Shown here: piece after piece, positions 1-12,568 of the stretch
How positions within the stretch are numbered: position 1 is the stretch's first letter
Layout: the number at the start of each line of letters is the position of its first letter
From: Epiperipatus broadwayi
Taxonomy: Eukaryota > Onychophora > Udeonychophora > Euonychophora > Peripatidae
Assembly (NCBI GenBank): GCA_028023455.1
Contig: JAQFVV010006353.1
Location: 1,552,001 to 1,616,000, forward strand
DNA length: 64,000 nt
Direction of reading: 5' to 3'
Made by a program: the position numbers and the translations under genes
Notes under the pieces: model-generated
Told to the model about the DNA's origin: nothing
What the model saw: the letters and a program-made list of their open reading frames with translations, nothing else
Database searches by the model: none

Positions 1-370
1 TTTCAGGTTTTAATTCATAATCTATACTTTTAAGTCACAATGGAGCAGTGCATTAATATTAAATTTTGTTTTAAATTGGACAAAACTAATACTGAAATAT
101 TTGAAATGTTTAGAACTGTTTATGGCAGTGAAACCTTTAGTTCCAAGAATGTTTGCAAGACCTTATAATGGCAGAGAGACAGGATGATCTACAAACGTAT
201 GAAACACATTGACACATTTCAGGTTTTAATTCATAATCCAGACAACTCAGAATCATAAAATATTTATGGTAAATAGTTAAACTATTTCTCTATATAACAC
301 TTGCATCGATTCAAAAAATTGTACTGCAGGTAGTACGGAGAGAGAACCAATCATTTTTTTGACTGGGATA
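1..370 (+). repeat. Foldback repeat, family H, copy 1 (cut by window edge)
   Basis: The phrase TTTCAGGTTTTAATTCATAAT occurs at 1 and again near 216. The copy shares its order of motifs with the segments at 27215-27620, 44390-44770 and 45655-46045: a stretch like TTAAATTTTGTTTTAAATTGG, then a stretch like ATTCATAATCCAGACA, then one like GAACCAATCATTTTTT. In the 27-kb and 44-kb copies the ends of the unit are inverted repeats of each other. No coding potential is visible and the family is unknown to me. Confidence 0.55.
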
Positions 371-902
371 CATTGTGCAAATGATTTAAACTATTAGTTT
401 CAGTTACGATGAACGTTTTTGAGTCTCATTCACATGACATCTGATTCAAAAAAATTTCCTAAACTCAAATTTTAAAAGTTTTTTGGTGATGTATTATTTT
501 TAAAATATTTTCACATTGCAGTGGATGGTATGTTAAGCTTATTTAAATTTTCATAAATTTAACTATGAATACATTTGCTTCAATAATTTTCATTAAGAAT
601 TGAATAATTTAAATGTAATTGGTATAGTTATAAATAGGAGATTATTTAAATAATTACATCTTTAAATGTAAATGTTGACAGTAAAAAAAATGGAAATGTG
701 AAAATAAAAAGTATTTTACACTATTTCTGTTAGCTACGGTGAAACTTTTGTTGAGTCTCGTTCGTATGCTATCTGATTCAAAATATTTGCTGAGTTAATC
801 TTTAGAAATATATTGATGAAAAAAGTTATCTAACATAGTAGACATATTTTTTTATTTAATAGTTGTATGTCTTATACTAAGTTCACAACATTAACTCTAA
901 AA

Positions 903-960
903 CAGGGAAAAACAGTTATAAGCAAGCATAAGAAATAGTGGTCATGTGATGTTTATTGGC
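903..960. repeat. Terminal fragment of family-A palindromic element
   Basis: The segment with AACAGTTATAAGCAAGCATA, AGAAATAGTGG and TCATGTGATGTTTATTGG is the reverse complement of the left end of the family-A copy at 4022-4085. It interrupts the satellite spacing between anchors 722 and 1131, so it was probably inserted into the array. Confidence 0.6.
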
Positions 961-3053
961 TTAAGCCATTAAATCTAACTGCAAACCTATTTGCTTTGTT
1001 CTTTTTGGTAAATACTTCATACAAATTGAATTATGTAAATGTAATATGTGCACTTTTAATAACAGTGTTGATTAAAGCATTAGAATTTTAAGTGTAATAA
1101 ATAGAGGAAAGTGCCCATATGAAAAAATAATATTTCTGTTAGTTGTGATAAAACATTTTTTAAATCTTATCTATAGTACCTTATTGAAATAGGATTTGTT
1201 GAACTAAATTTAAAAGTTTCATCAGAGAATGATATAAAATTTGTTAAAAAAGTTTTAACATTACGATGTTACATCTTACCGCAAACAGTTTGTTTGGTTG
1301 TATAATTTAAATCTAATTTGAATAAATATTGTTGATCTTAAAACCTTGACAGTAGATGAGATGAAAATATGAAAGGTGAATGTTTAAAATCATTTCTGTT
1401 AGCTATGATGAAACTTTTTTGGGTCTTGTTCGTATGATATCTGATTCAAAAAGATTTGCTGAGCTAAGTAATAAAAGTATATTAACATTGGGATTTAATA
1501 TAAAATACCAAAAATATTGTCTTAACACAATGGTTATAAGTCTTATGCTAAGTTCACATAAATTTGCATAAACTAAATAGAATAACTTAAATGTTTACAT
1601 ATATTTTCAAATATGGCATCGATTGAAATATTATTATTTTTATTATGGTGTGTTGAAAAAAATTAGCAATATGAAAATAAATATTTTTATTAGCTTTGAG
1701 GAAGTATTTTTTCTAGATCTCATCTGTGTAATACTTTACTCAAAAAGATTTCTCATCAAAATTTAAAAATACTTTCGGAAGGAAGAATATGGGATGTGTT
1801 TAAAATGTTCCACGATTAGTTATTACCTGCAAAAAATATATTTTGTTGTGAAATTCAGTAGTTGTGTTATTTAAATCTAATTCGGGTAATTAGTGTAATC
1901 AGTTTTTAAATGTGTTCTGCAAGAGAAATTGAAGTATGAAAATGGATATTTTAAATTATTTCTACTTAGCTATGATGAAATGTTTTTGAGTCTCGTTCGC
2001 ATGATATCTGATTCAAAAAGATTTGCTGAGTTAATCTAGAAATATATTGATGAAAAGAGTTATATAACATAGTAAACATATTATTTTCTATTTAATAGTT
2101 GGTCTTCTACTAAGTTCACAACATTAAGTCTAACTGTAAACCTATTTGTTTTGTTCTGTTTGTTAAATATTTCATATAAATTGAATTATTTAAATGTAAT
2201 ATATGCATTTCTAATAATGGGGTTCATTAAAGCATTAGAGTCTGTATGAAAAAATATTTCTGTTAGTTGTAATAAAAATTTTTTTTAGATCTTATCTACA
2301 TAGCATATATAGAATTTGCTCAACTAAATTTAAAAATACTTTCTGGGTACAATATGTAATTTGTTAAAAACGTTTTTACATTACGATATCTTAATTAGGT
2401 TACATTTTGCTGCAAGACAATTTGTTTGGTTGTGTAATTCAAGCATTGTGTAATTTAAATCTAATTTGAATAATTAATGTACTCCATCTTAAAGCCTTGA
2501 CAGTAGATGAAATTGAAATATGAAAGGTGAATGTTTAAATTTATTTTTGTTAGCTATGATGAAACTTTTTTGGGTCCCGTTCGTATGATATCTGATTCAA
2601 AAAGATTTGCTGAGTTAAGTCATAAAAGTATATTAACGTTGGAACTTAATGTAAAATACCAAAAGGATTTTCTTAACTTAACTGTTATATGTCTTATGCT
2701 AAGTGCACGTAAATTTACATAAACTAAATTGAATAATTTAAACATAGGATGTATATTTCCAAATATGGCATTGATTAAAAGATTAGATTTTTTAATGTGG
2801 TGAATTGAAAAAAATGGTTGTATGAAAATATAAATATTTTTGTTAGCTGTGAGGAAATATTTTTTTTAGATCTCATTTGTGTAATATTTTATTCAAAAAG
2901 ATTTCTCATCACAATTTAAAAATGCTTTCAGAGAAAAGAATATGTTATGTGTTTAAACATATTCTGTTATTAGTCACTAACTGCAAAAAAAATTATTTTG
3001 CTGGGTAATTCAAAAATTGAGTAACTTAAATCTAATTTGGGTAATTAGTATAC

Positions 3054-3168
3054 TTTTTTTTTTTTTTTCCATGTGTCATAGCATCGGCCGGGACGCGAAC
3101 CCACAACCGTCTGCAACCAACTACTTGCTTGCATGGCGGCTGCGATACCTCTCGGCTAACAACGCAAG
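3054..3168 (-). mobile_element. tRNA-derived SINE inserted in the satellite array
   Basis: On the minus strand the element reads as a tRNA-like body with an A box (TTAGCCGAGAGG) and B box (GGTTCGCGTCC). It ends in GGCCGATGC, TATGACACATGG and an A tail (T run at 3054-3068 on the + strand). A 12-bp target duplication flanks it: TAATTAGTATAC at 3042-3053 and TAATTAGTATGC at 3171-3182, one mismatch. The acceptor stem is degenerate here but intact in the copy at 38.7 kb. Confidence 0.85.
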
Positions 3169-4021
3169 ACTAATTAGTATGCTTGATCTTTAAATGAAGG
3201 TTAATTGGAAGAAATTGTATCATATGAAAATGTAAATTTTAAATTATTTCTGTTAGCGATAATAAAATATTTTGGGGTCTCGTTCGTATGATATCTAATT
3301 CAAAAAGATTCTCTAATTAAATAAAAGTATATTAATGTAGAAAGCTAAGTTATTAGAAATATTTTCTTAATTTCATTATGGTACAACTTGTGCAAAGTTC
3401 AAATAAACATGGATCTAAATACAAACCAATTTTTTTATATAAGTTGATTTGACTTACGGTACTATAAAGTATTAGATTTTTAAGTGTGTGAAGTGAAAAA
3501 AAATATTAATATGAAATATTTCTGTTAGCGGCAAGAAATATTTTTTTATAGATCTTATCTGCACAGTATCGTATTCAAAAACAATTTCTCTTCAAAATTT
3601 AAATTTAAAATGTTCTATTATTACTAATTGTCTGCAAAATAATGTTTTGTTGAGAAATTCAAGGGTTGAGCGTAATTTAAATCTAATTAGCCTACTGATA
3701 AATATTGTATTGATTAATGTGTTAGATCATTAAACGTTGGCAGGGGTAAGAATGGAATTATAAAAATAAAGATGTGAAAGAATTACAATTAGCCATAGTG
3801 AATGATATGTTTTTATTAAGAATTGAATAATTTAAAAATAATTGGTGTAATTATAAATAATGAGGTTGATTAAATAAAGTAGTACATCTTTAAATGTTAA
3901 CAGTGGGAAAAATGGAAATATGAAAATAATAATTTAAAACTATTTCTGCTCTTTATATTACTGAAGTATCGCTTATTGACTTATATTGTGACTTTTATAA
4001 TGACAAACTTTCTTAAGTATT

Positions 4022-4312
4022 AATTTGATCCAATAAACATCACATGATCACCACCATTTCTTATGCTTGCTTATAACTGTTATTAAAACAGCAAAACTCT
4101 CCATACAATATTGCCACTCATTGTAAGCTAGTGTAATCAATGGATGCCAGAAGGCTCCTCACTGATAAAGGCCACAAGCCAGAAACTAATCTGAGGATAT
4201 TGGATGAGTAGGAATTAGATGGGGATTTTATGCACAAGCCTTCTGGCATCCATTGATTACTCTGGCTTGCACTGAGTGGCACTACTGTATGGAGAGTTTC
4301 CTATTTTAAGTT
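4022..4312. mobile_element. Family-A palindromic element with dead hammerhead-like core
   Basis: It starts with CATCACATGATCACC and is largely an inverted repeat (CTCTCCATACA...GCCACTCA against TGAGTGGC...TGTATGGAGAG). The core near 4162 reads CTGATAA where the active form would be CTGANGA, and the cleavage triplet is ATC rather than GTC, so it is predicted inactive. Helix I still pairs perfectly (TCCTCA with TGAGGA). Confidence 0.7.
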
Positions 4313-5364
4313 CTAATTTGAGCTGTTCGTGGTCTGTCAATAACACCGAATCATAAAATTCACTTACAAAATAATCTCAAAAAGTATGTCATTCAAAGTA
4401 GTCATAATTCGAATATTAATAATAGTAGTAATAATTTACTGTACATATATCACGTGTTATTTATTATAAATTAGCAAGTATACAGTTAAATGTTAATGTA
4501 AATATATTTTTTTACATATCAAAATGCAATTGTATTATAATTAATAATCCTAATTGTAAGATTGGAAGTTTTATGTACAAGCAGTATATCTTTGTAGAGT
4601 TTATGTTCTGGAAGAAATAATAGAGAAATACTCAAGTGCTTAAAAGAGAACAAAAGTTTATTGGATAAATCTTGCAAGGATGTTGTTTTCAAGAGACAAG
4701 TAGAACAGAATCTTGGTGAGTCATTTTCATAATTAAAATACAGTATTAAAAAAAATTGTTTTTGATTTATATATATAACATGCACATATAAGGTATTAAC
4801 TCAGAAGTGTTTTCGATTATATATTAACTATTTTTAATTGAAAACTTTTTAAATTTGAAGGAAACAAGTGTCATGTGATATTCCAAGATTCATGAATTTT
4901 AACGTTCACACTTTGTCTATTAATTTAAACGTCTTATTTTTCCTTGTCGAACTTTCCTTTTTGATTTTTTTTTTTCTGCGTAGTTTCTTTCTTCGTAAAG
5001 AATTCTGAAGTTTCCCATTCAAATTATGAAGTAAATCACAAAAGAAAAATCAAAGAGGCAATTTGATAAATAAAAATAAGAAATCCTTTAATTAATAGAA
5101 AAATTCCAAATGTTAAAATTCAGAATCTTAGGATATCGTAAGATGATATTCACTTTTCCAAACTTAAAAGGTTTCCAGTTGAAAATGGCCAGCAAATAAT
5201 TGAAAATACTGCTGCAGTTTATTATAATGGTTATTAGTAATATAATATTACTGTTAATATTTATTGTTTTATTATTATTACTATAATTAATCTATAATGG
5301 ATACTTTATTTGATTTGCATATACATAGATGTACACATACATATATTATCATTTTTAAATTAAT

Positions 5365-7510
5365 ATCGATCCACTGCAGAGTGAAGGTCTCTCCAGGGTT
5401 AACCAGTTTTTCCAAATTTAGTTTCTATTCTGCACATCACTTGAATTACCCTTTTCACACATGGTCTCATTCTATGTCATCTGCAATCCTTTAGGATCCA
5501 ATTTAAGGCTTCATCTGTAAATTTTTTGTCATCTTTCTTAGCAGCATGTCCAGCCCAGCTTCATTTCAGTTTCTCAATTTTTACAATGGTGGCAGTAATA
5601 CTTGTTTGTTTTATTCCCCTGTGCATTTTGCTTTCCATTTCTCTGGTTATTCTAATATATATTTCTGTATACTTGGTTGTGTGGTCCAATGATATTCATT
5701 AAAATTATCATTTCCATTTAATATCATGTTATTAATACCGCACTTCCGTCCAAATTTATTTCTATAATTAAATTTATCTTCTATCTTTTCAATTGTGTAT
5801 TAATCATCCAATCAAGATATTGGTAGTTGTTAGCCTCTTATTCATTATTACCAATTTTTACTTTTTTCTTAAGTGCAAAAGTTATTGAACATTATTTTAC
5901 CTTTTTTTTTAAAGGATTAATCATTAATCCTACTTTCCTTGCTTTTCTCTGATAACTTTTATAAAATCTCCTTAAGCTCTGAATCATTATTGGAAAAAAA
6001 ATCCACTTACATCATTCACAAAACCTAGATGATTTAAATGATGTCCGTTTATTTTTATTTCTTTAGCTTCTTGTTTTAATCAATAAATCCTTTGAAACTG
6101 TTGTAAAATGTTTGGAAAATATGAAATCATCCTATCATACATTCTTATCATATGTTAACATTTGTAATATCACTGTGTAATATGAACATTACTGTTTTAC
6201 TGGGATAAATATTCTTCCGAATTTGACAATATCCTGAAGGTATATCTTAATGATACAATGCTATAATCACTGTAGAAATGCCTATAGATTCAAATACCAT
6301 TCATGATCTACAAATCCAAAACATAATGGCAACTCATATTCATAGCTCTTTTCTACGTTTGTGGTATAACCATTTTAAATCCAGTTTATTTTTTTGGTTC
6401 TTTGAGCCTAAGGTTCCCTGTAGACAAAATGTAATGATTTTAATAAAGATCTTGTATAAAACTTATGAACGACTGATAAATCTAATTTCCAGCATTTTAT
6501 TTTTTACCTTTCTTAAATATAAATTTCATTACTATATTTACCCAGTCATCTAGTATATCTTAATCATGTAGACATTTGGTATATAATTTGGTCAATACTT
6601 TCTCTATTTATTCACCTGCTTTTTTTTAAAGATATCAATGATAATTTCATCATTTCCTGGAACTTGTTCTTTCTTTAGAAATTGAATCACTGGCAAAACT
6701 TTCCTTTCAATATGAAAATGTTTATATTTTTAAGACTTTTACTTTCGTCTATAGCTTCTCTTGCCAATTCGCAGTTATATCATTAATTTCTCTTTGTATC
6801 ATTTTACAGAATTCCAGTTCTTTTACACGATTCTTTAAAAATATTTTCATGTGCCTTGTTTCTGCTGAAATTAATTTTTTTGATAAGTTGCTACTTTTTA
6901 TGCCAGTTATCTGTGTAGCACTTTTTGGTAGAGTATCGATTATCTTTTTATTGATTTCATTCTAGCTGAGCCACTATCAAAATGTGATAATATTTTAAAA
7001 CAACTTGCGAATTGTAGATTAAATTTACTATTGTATTTTTGTAAACTAGAGTTATTAATTATTGGTACTAATCATTTTCATAGTTTTTGTCTCTATACTT
7101 CTGTTATCATGCATCTTACATCTCACTAATTGATGATCACTTCATGTGTTGAATCTACTAAGGATAATACTTGAATACTTATTTTCTATTAGTCAAAAAT
7201 ATAACCCAACATTGTTGTAGTTTGATATAGATATTTTCCCATCCATTTTTGCTTTGGATTTTTTTTTAAAAAAGAATTCATAAAATACAACAGGTTTCTG
7301 TTTCACAAGTTTATTTCTTTCTCATTTTTGTCTCTGTATTGAAATTTAAAACCACTGCCTTTCCATCTTTTACTGTTTTACAATTTTAGCTTAAAAGTCT
7401 CCCATACTAATTTTAAGATGTTGAATCTGATCAAAAGCATTCTGTACATTTAGATAAAAAAAATTCTGTCCTTTCATCCAAATGAGAACTTGTTGGTACA
7501 TAAAGTTGAA
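5365..7510 (-). mobile_element. Degenerate near full-length RTE-clade LINE
   Basis: Read on the minus strand, the right-hand part corresponds to the endonuclease-RT linker and the left-hand part (from about 5370) to the C-terminal end. It shows the same order of phrases as the better preserved copy at 59911-60837 (CCACTGCAG...GAAGGTCTCTCCA, GTCCAGCCCA, and the stretch for the L-D-F-A-N-D region near 6010-6040). The middle (6230-6560) matches the RT fragments at 14880-15480. Stops and frameshifts are everywhere. It is an old dead copy. Confidence 0.65.
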
Positions 7511-7513
7511 TTA

Positions 7514-7790
7514 TCTTTACTGACCTCATTGAAAAAATTAAAAGACTGAAATGGAGTTGGGCTTGACATATTGCTAGAAGAGCTGATAATAGATGGACAA
7601 TTGAAATCTTAAACTGGATTCCAAGAGATTGTAAAAGACCTAGAAAGAGACCACATGTGAGATAAATGGATGAAATAAAAAAGTGTGCAGGGGCGATGGG
7701 GCGAAGAGAGGCTAAAGATCAGAGCAGATGTATTGAACTTGGAGAGACCTTCATCCTGCAGTGGATTGATAATAGTTGATGATGATAATT
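7514..7790 (+). mobile_element. RTE LINE 3' end fragment
   Basis: The + strand decodes, with shifts, to the RTE C-terminal signature: LIEKIKRLKWSWA, then DNRWTIEILNWIPRDCKRP, KRPHVR, and ELGETFILQWIDN. It ends in TGATGATGAT, the short-repeat tail typical of RTE elements. It abuts the older minus-strand RTE copy in head-to-head orientation. Confidence 0.8.
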
Positions 7791-7929
7791 TTGAGACAAA
7801 TGTTTTAAATGTCCAACACTATAAATGAGCAGTGTCAATAGTGTTTATGCATATATATTTAACACTGATGTAAAGGAAAAGTATTTGCACAAAAGTTATG
7901 TATATAAATATTAAAGTAATCTCTAGAAT

Positions 7930-8245
7930 ACTAAACATCACATGATCACTATCTCTTATACTAGCACACCCCCGGGGCCACCCCCCCCCCCCCCCCCCCC
8001 CCCCAGGCCCCAACTCCCCCCCCCCCGCCCCCCCCCACCCCAAAAAACCCCAACCACATAATTGTTATTAAATAAGGCAAAACTCTCCATACAGTAGTGC
8101 CACCCTGTGCCAAACAGAGTAATTAATGGATGCCAGAAGTAGGCACTAGATAGGGATTTTATGCACAAGCCTTCTAGCATCCATTGATTACTCTGGTTGG
8201 CACAGGGTGGCACTACCGTATGGAGAGTTTTGTCTTGTTTAATTT
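7930..8245. mobile_element. Family-A palindromic element carrying a C-rich tract
   Basis: The left end CATCACATGATCAC and the arms CTCTCCATACAGTAGTGCCA and TGGCACTACCGTATGGAGAG mark a family-A copy. The central hammerhead region is deleted: the left arm jumps from ATGGATGCCAGAAG to TAGGCACTAGATAGGG. A C-rich tract (7969-8056) sits between the terminus and the arm. Confidence 0.7.
7969..8056. repeat. C-rich tract (G-rich on the minus strand)
   Basis: Nearly 90 bases are almost pure C on the + strand, including runs of more than 10 C, broken by a few A, G and T. Such DNA can form i-motif or G-quadruplex structures. The glycine-rich reading frames on the minus strand are products of this tract. 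A sequencing or assembly artefact is possible. Confidence 0.9.
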
Positions 8246-9129
8246 TAAATCTCTAGAATACTTAAAATATTAGTTAAATAGGCAATAAAATTCTGAAACA
8301 TTAAGAACGTATATACTGATAAACGGGTTACTTATTTTTGGTGATTAACGTTGTTACAAAAGGAAATGAAAATTTAGAAAAGAATAGAAAGTTATTTTTC
8401 TCATGAATGCATAAGGTTATAAAAGTTAATTGAAATGTATTTGTAGGATTTAAAAAGAAATTTTAATTAAGAAATTATTTTTATTTCTGGTTGGAAGTAT
8501 ATAAAATGATTTTTTTTTTTTATGAAAGTAAAAAAAAAACGAAGGAAAAACATCTGCCGTCTTACAGAATAATCTTATTTTTTATTAATCAGAAAAAAAA
8601 AATTCTTTAATCATTTTCTCTATTCATCTGGACATTTCTTAGAGTTGGCTATAAATAGGGGGCACATTTTATGCAGAAACTTATAAAGCCATCAATAGTT
8701 CTGTTTCTAACAGGACTCCACAATGGCTGGAGTTTGTAATGCACAAAAATGCTTGCAGGATATTTGTCTGCCTTGATTTCAAAACTCTATGCGTTATTAT
8801 CATTACTTAACATTCAAAATGTTCAACGATATAGCGGTTACATTTAACTTGGTTATTTGCTTCATTTAACTAAGATTGTTTAAGCCTATCTATATATCAA
8901 GCCATAATCTACTTTTATATTGTAATAGCAGATGAAAAAAGTTACTATTAATAGAGAGGAACCTAGTAATATATCTGTATACAATGCTAAGATTACATAT
9001 GTGAGAAGTACATAAGAAAGTAATTAATATATTTTTTTTTATAATTTGTACTTTCGATGTATTTCTTGGATATATATTGCCTCGGGCATTTTTATTTGTC
9101 AATTTTCAGCCACTTTCGGATATAAATTT

Positions 9130-9215
9130 ATCACTTGCAGGCTGCAGATCGGTTGTTGATGGTACCGCAATGTCACCTGGTGGCGATCGAACATGTCGCA
9201 CACATCTACCATACA
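9130..9215. repeat. Family-G inverted-repeat element, half copy
   Basis: The stretch TATCACTTGCAGG...GTTGATGGTACCGCAATGTC resembles the right half of the element at 16505-16665 (TATCGCTTGCATG...TTGATGGTACTGCAGCATC). Only one half is recognisable. Confidence 0.45.
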
Positions 9216-10745
9216 AATATATAATACATGCACTTATAATTAGATAAATATGAAAATTGATAAATAATATTTTTATTACAAACATTACTGTAATTAATGT
9301 TAGAAGATATGCATTTGTTTTTGTTTAAGCTTATGTCTAGTAATCTGATTTGTGGTTTATTGTCGTAATGTATTTGGAACTTAGTTGCTTCTTAAATAAG
9401 TTTATATTCTCAACTTTATAATGAAGAATGTATAATAGAAATTTTGTAGCATGTTCGCTTGCATATGTACCTGCAGTGTCTCTGATTGGTGTTCAAATCT
9501 GAATAAAACATCAAAAGCATTTTTTAAGTATTCACCTATTTTCTAGCAAGGATAGGATTATTTTTTCTCAAATAGTCGATCCTTCGTCAAACTAGCTACT
9601 AGTCATCCAACTAATTGTTGATAAATGTGTATTTAGCTGTCATTATCCAGAAGTGGGGAAAAAAGAAAACTGCCAAATTCAATGAGCAACAGTTGACTAG
9701 TCCGATGGGATGTTTTTTTTTTTATTGTTCTTCTGTGGGAGTGGGGGATTTAAAGAAGAGTTTGCCCCAAAATATACTATTTAAGACATATACTTTCTCA
9801 TTACTTATATTACGTGTAATAATTTATAATTGTTATATAATATTTTTTATCAATTCATAGATTCTGAAGAAGTCTTGATTACCGTTGAAACCATGAAGGA
9901 AAAAAAGTATTATGCATTTCATGGTTTTATTTATTTTAATTAAATACAGTTTTTTCCTTTTATAAGTAATAATTTGTTTGTTCGTATTGGGTTTTACTTT
10001 TAAACATTTGGTTTACTAAAATATTGGTGTGGTCGTTAATTATGTTTTACTAAGTTTTTTTACTACTGCGTTTAGCAAATTATCTCCCCAGTGCGAACTC
10101 TTCAAGACACAAGTGGAGCTATCAAAATTTTAAAATTGATAGAGATGCTTATAATGAAACTTGATCTTCCAGAGAAAAGAAAGTTTAATTGAATCTTATA
10201 TTAGATTAACTGCGAGGTATAATTTGACATTTTCTAATCTTGGAATTCCTAAACATGTCAATGAAAGACTTTCACTCCTTGTTAGATAGTGCCGTTACAT
10301 TCGTACCATTAAAAACCCTCTTTTTTCCCTCAGAAAACTTAATGTTCATGCTGGTAGAAATAGTAAATTTTAGTTCCAAGTTATTGGGAAAAGAAGGCAT
10401 TGTTCTATGAACTACTGTGTTTTTACCAGATCTTTTATCGGACAAAATTGATTGGCATTGATATAATTTAAAGTGGGTATTAGTTACAGGTTTATTTAAA
10501 TGATTTTTTGGGAATCTTGTTTGTAAATTGTCATAGTAACATTTCAGACTTGTTTGTTCCATGAATAGGTATATATATATCATAATTTTTTCTCTCTCTC
10601 TATATATATATCTTATATATCAATTTTTTTTAAGTTATACTTTACATATATCTAATTACTATATTTATAAATATTCAATTATAAGATTACATATATTGAT
10701 TTAAAGAAATACAGACATTGAATTATAATATTATTACATATATAT

Positions 10746-10882
10746 AAATTATAATTTTTTGGGCTAAACCGTGTGTTATTTTCCATTTCAAAAGTTAAAC
10801 TTGACAATGGCGGATGCTAGTTCGTCGAAATATCGGTATGTAATGGAAAATAACACAGTTTAGCCCAAAAAATAATAATTTA
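10746..10882. mobile_element. Short inverted-repeat element (MITE-like, family E)
   Basis: The arms 10746-10787 and 10841-10882 pair over about 40 bases with few mismatches (TTTTTTGGGCTAAACCGTGT with ACACAGTTTAGCCCAAAAAA). A spacer of about 53 bases contains GACAATGGCGGATGC. There is no coding sequence. Confidence 0.75.
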
Positions 10883-10939
10883 TCTATATCATACAACTGT
10901 GAAAACATTAAATATAATATATATATATATTCATTCAAG

Positions 10940-11045
10940 AAAATCAAGTCATATATAACATGACTTAATTTAATAAGTTTGTATTACAAATGTTATATAA
11001 TGAACGTGAAAGCTCTTAACAAGCTTTTCCGAATATCCCTATCAT
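10940..11045. repeat. Family-B element fragment
   Basis: CATGACTTAATTTAATAAG, then GCTCTTAACAAGCTTTTCCG and AATATCCCTATC, match the outer arm of the family-B palindrome at 35980-36360. A similar fragment lies at 19858-19955. The hammerhead part is missing in both. Confidence 0.55.
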
Positions 11046-11864
11046 TATATATATAAAGTTGATAAAGGTATGCTTACAAACATCAGAGTTCTCAATAGCA
11101 GTTGGATTCATTTTCTTTTTGATTCTTTGTTCAACATTTCAAGTATTTTTGATTCATAACTTGGGGGAAGGTGATTTACTCCATTTGTTTATAAATATAC
11201 TTTTAATAAAACTACAGAATTTTTGTCACAACCATTAATTTTGTCTATTAATAGATAAAGAGACCTCATTTTAAAACTACTAACAAGACATTCGTATAAA
11301 TGCACACTAATCATAATTTAATACAAATATCAATCACTCTTAGTATTAAAAAAAATTATAAGATTAATGGCTTCAGACCCAAAACAATTAATGAAAAATT
11401 CTCTTTATTCCTCCTTTTTATTTCCGAGGCTTTTGATGAATCCTTTTAGATTTGAAGCTATTAGTCTTAGGATAACTGATTCGATGTTAAGGGTAATTGG
11501 TATTTATATTGAATTGTGGATAATTGTAGGTTTGAGAAGTCCCTCTGTAGTCAAAAACTACATCGTTTGGCTATTATATTTATGTTTAAGGTGCCTTTCA
11601 ATCTATGATTATGGTGACCTTCACTGAAAATAGGCTCAGCTTTAGGTTATAAAGTATAAAGGAACCACTTCATTATGCAGACGAACAAATGAATGCAAAT
11701 TTGAATTATACTATGAATAATATTCATTAGATTCAAATCTTTCTCTTTCTAATTACATACTTTCTGTGCATTCAATAAATAATTAGAACATTACATTTTC
11801 GTTAATAGTTTTCATTTGAGAAAATCTATTTGTCTAATAAACAGAATCATGATTGGGGAGAACA

Positions 11865-12052
11865 TTTTGTAATCTTATTAACATCTGTGGAATGGTAAAT
11901 GGAACAAGAGGAAGAGAACAACCAAGATTATCATGGATGGATAATATTATCGAATAGGCAGGATTGACAATTTTGGAAGCATATAGGAAAGCAAAAAAAG
12001 GCAATCCGTCCTCTGTTGCTCGTGAATGGGTCACACAGATCATGATGATGAT
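11865..12052 (+). mobile_element. LINE 3' end fragment (second RTE-like family)
   Basis: The reading gives GRGQPRLSWMDNI, then an in-frame stop where W is expected, then AGLTILEAYRKAK and REWVTQIMMMI, with ATGATGATGATTAG at the end. The GRPxxxWxDxI...WxGL...EAxRxAxD pattern is the C-terminal signature of endonuclease-RT LINEs. It differs from the RTE fragments nearby. Confidence 0.6.
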
Positions 12053-12149
12053 TAGTATATTTACTTGCTATATGTTTACTTGCTATATGTTTATTTCTAT
12101 TTTGATTATAATAATTAATATAGCGTTAAGTAGGTATTATACAATATAT

Positions 12150-12345
12150 ATCGACAATTGAAATCTTAAACTGGATTCCAAGAGAGATAAAAGACCCAGA
12201 AAGAGATTACATGTGAGATGGATGGATGAAATAAGAAAGTGTGCAGGGGTGATGTGGAGAAGAGAAGCTAAAGTTCAGAGAAGATGGATTGAACTTGGAG
12301 AGAACTTCATCCTGCAGTGGATTGATAATGGTTGATGATGATGAT
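12150..12345 (+). mobile_element. RTE LINE 3' end fragment
   Basis: It decodes with shifts to EILNWIP, RWMDEIRKCAGVM and RRWIELGENFILQWIDNG, then stops and TGATGATGATGAT. It belongs to the same family as the copies at 7514 and 59911. Its last part was duplicated with flanking DNA (see 12281-12568). Confidence 0.8.
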
Positions 12346-12568
12346 ACAATATATATATATATTTATAATAATAACATTACGTAGGCTTTCCATAGAAACT
12401 TTTCGAAGTTTGACAAAAAAAAGGGAGAAGATGGATTGAACTTGAAGATACCTTCATCCTGCAGTGGATTGATAATGGTTGATGATGATGATACAATATA
12501 TATATATATATTTATAATAATATTACGTAGGCTTTCCATAGAAATTTTTCGAAGTTTGACAAAAAAAG
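12281..12568 (+). repeat. Tandem duplication, period 147 bp
   Basis: Copy 1 (12281-12427) and copy 2 (12428-12568) share the RTE tail, the AT repeat and the unique flank with TTACGTAGGCTTTCCATAGA and TTTTCGAAGTTTGAC. They differ by only a few bases. The duplication happened after the LINE fragment landed. Confidence 0.9.

Larger units (their letters stand above)
380..3960 (+). repeat. Satellite array, monomer about 285 bp in a higher-order unit of about 1.15 kb
   Basis: A block resembling ATTTCTGTTAGCTATGATGA, followed by a block resembling TCGTTCGTATGATATCTGAT and CAAAAAGATTT, recurs with anchors near 391, 722, 1131, 1391, 1681, 1957, 2254, 2541, 2834, 3244 and 3516. Spacing is about 260-300 bp except where a foreign piece is inserted (a family-A end near 903-955 and a SINE at 3054-3168). 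Copies four units apart are most alike (1391 with 2541, 1681 with 2834), giving a higher-order period of about 1150 bp. The two 63-residue reading frames at 1380 and 2531 are products of this repetition, not genes. Confidence 0.85.

Noticed and set aside
1380-2722. Two similar 63-residue reading frames, as if a small gene pair
   Set aside because: They are the same satellite monomer seen twice one higher-order period apart; other monomers lack the frame.
7819-8213. Glycine-rich proteins on the minus strand
   Set aside because: They are translations of the C-rich tract and a family-A arm.
10272-10583. 103-residue minus-strand frame as a gene
   Set aside because: It lacks start context and its relative at 38150-38360 is not open; treated as part of dispersed repeat D.
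10915-10932. AT repeats (also 12345-12361, 38800-38815) as regulatory sites
   Set aside because: Simple microsatellites, common in AT-rich DNA, with no other promoter feature near them.
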